Shown in pieces: positions 63,423-64,000 of a stretch of 64,000 nucleotides of DNA. The stretch is from NCBI RefSeq assembly GCF_017488845.2, contig NZ_CP083373.1, positions 682,001 through 746,000 on the forward strand, given 5' to 3'. The notes beneath the pieces were generated by a model. The model ran no database searches. It was not told where the DNA came from and worked only from the letters and a program-made list of their open reading frames with translations. Every line of letters starts with the position of its first letter. Position 1 is the stretch's first letter. Both the position numbers and the translations under genes were made by a program. Source of the DNA: Ensifer canadensis (lineage in GTDB: Bacteria > Pseudomonadota > Alphaproteobacteria > Rhizobiales > Rhizobiaceae).

Positions 63423-64000
63423 TTAAAGCGCAGCCTCGATCTTGGTGGCGGCCTCCGGGGAAACCCACTTCTTCCAGATATCCGGGTTTTCTTCGAGGAA
63501 GTGCTTGGCACCTTCTTCGCCGCTCGCCTGGTTGTCGGTCATCCAGGCCATGAGCTTGGCGATCGTCTCATTGCTCCAGGAGCGTTTGTTGAGATAATCC
63601 ATGACCTCGGGGCCTGCCTTTTCGGAAAAGGGCTTGGCGACGAGCGTAACGATCGTGTCGACCGGCCATGCGCTGGGTTTGGGGTCGGTGCATTCGGCAA
63701 CCGTAATGCAGCGCTTCCACTCGGCCGTATTGTATGGCACGCCGGCTTGCAGCTGCACCATCTCGTATTTGCCGAGAAGGGCGGTCGGCGCCCAGTAGTA
63801 GCCGACCCAGCCTTCCTTGCGTTCGTAGGCCTTGGCGATTGAACCGTCGAGACCTGCGGCGGATCCGGTGTCAACGAGAGTCCAGCCGGCTTTTTCAGCT
63901 TCGAAGGCCTTGTACAGCTGTGCGGTTACGACGGTGCCTCCCCAACCCTGCGGCCCGTTGAAGATTGCCCCCTTGCTCGGGTCTTCAGGATCCTTGATAA
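63423..64000 (-). CDS. Quaternary-amine ABC transporter substrate-binding protein, C-terminal part
   Basis: The last 190 or so residues of a periplasmic binding protein, open to the window end, so its start lies beyond 64000. Aromatic residues suited to cation-pi binding of a quaternary amine are seen in WVGYYWAPTALLG and NGPQGWGG. Two Cys (RCITVAEC) could form a disulfide. Partner of the permease and ATPase that follow. The gene order binding protein, permease, ATPase is that of ChoXWV, but ProX- and HutX-type systems cannot be excluded. Confidence 0.85.
   Translation of the reverse strand, partial: IKDPEDPSKGAIFNGPQGWGGTVVTAQLYKAFEAEKAGWTLVDTGSAAGLDGSIAKAYERKEGWVGYYWAPTALLGKYEMVQLQAGVPYNTAEWKRCITVAECTDPKPSAWPVDTIVTLVAKPFSEKAGPEVMDYLNKRSWSNETIAKLMAWMTDNQASGEEGAKHFLEENPDIWKKWVSPEAATKIEAAL

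Noticed and set aside
61361..64000. Naming the transporter choVWX
   Set aside because: Order and family fit, but ProVWX- and HutVWX-type systems look alike, and only part of the binding protein is in the window, so I left the symbols empty.

Overview
The window is GC-rich alphaproteobacterial DNA. The best guess is Rhizobiaceae (Rhizobium, Sinorhizobium/Ensifer and relatives), probably an accessory replicon or a variable chromosomal segment. The reasons are FixL/FixJ-type two-component genes in bulk, a quaternary-amine ABC transporter, kdgD-type sugar-acid catabolism, an NsrR/Hmp module and many LysR/AraC genes. No rRNA, tRNA, CRISPR array, origin or intact insertion sequence was seen. The organism call is inference from gene content only.

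Layout. 0-7 kb is catabolic: the 3' part of hyuA, hyuB, a class I aminotransferase, kdgD, an alpha-ketoglutarate-semialdehyde-dehydrogenase-like gene, a terminator and a convergent RidA gene. 7-17.3 kb is a run of small regulator-enzyme pairs: a frameshifted DUF983 gene, MDR oxidoreductase/LysR, VOC protein/LysR, Tat-exported metallo-beta-lactamase-fold protein, and AraC followed by SDR, flavin reductase, DUF1330 and ABM genes. It ends in three fused gene fragments. 17.5-22 kb holds a DUF900 lipoprotein hydrolase, a large MscS channel and a secreted cupin. 22-35.3 kb is a signalling block: three very large multi-PAS histidine kinases (two with MASE1 membrane sensors), a REC-HTH-REC fusion regulator and a FixJ-type regulator. 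35.3-37.8 kb is a nitric-oxide module: Hmp, a truncated haemoglobin fused to a cupin-like domain, and NsrR with two NsrR-like boxes.

37.9-52.2 kb is a stress or detoxification-like block: a metallo-hydrolase, SDR, two alpha/beta hydrolases, two AhpD-like proteins, two NmrA-like proteins, a membrane protein, two FixJ-type regulators and an MscS-cNMP channel. Most of its promoter regions, and that of the cupin at 21.7 kb, carry a related 17-bp dyad (consensus about YAAACCTWSGTWTRGST). I propose it as the operator of one or more of the FixJ-type regulators. This looks like a locally encoded regulon and is the main candidate for an undescribed system. 52.2-58.5 kb adds a fourth kinase, an SDR/AraC pair, a stand-alone receiver behind an EcfG-like stress promoter, and a GST-ArsR-SRPBCC operon with two palindromic operators. 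58.5-61.3 kb is degenerate DNA with broken ABC-transporter and flavin-oxidoreductase genes plus two small paralogous genes. 61.36-64 kb is a glycine-betaine/choline-type ABC transporter running off the window.

Gene fragments recur (SDR, ClC channel, LysR, epoxide hydrolase, PAS, OmpR, ABC ATPase, flavin oxidoreductase), which points to repeated gain and decay.
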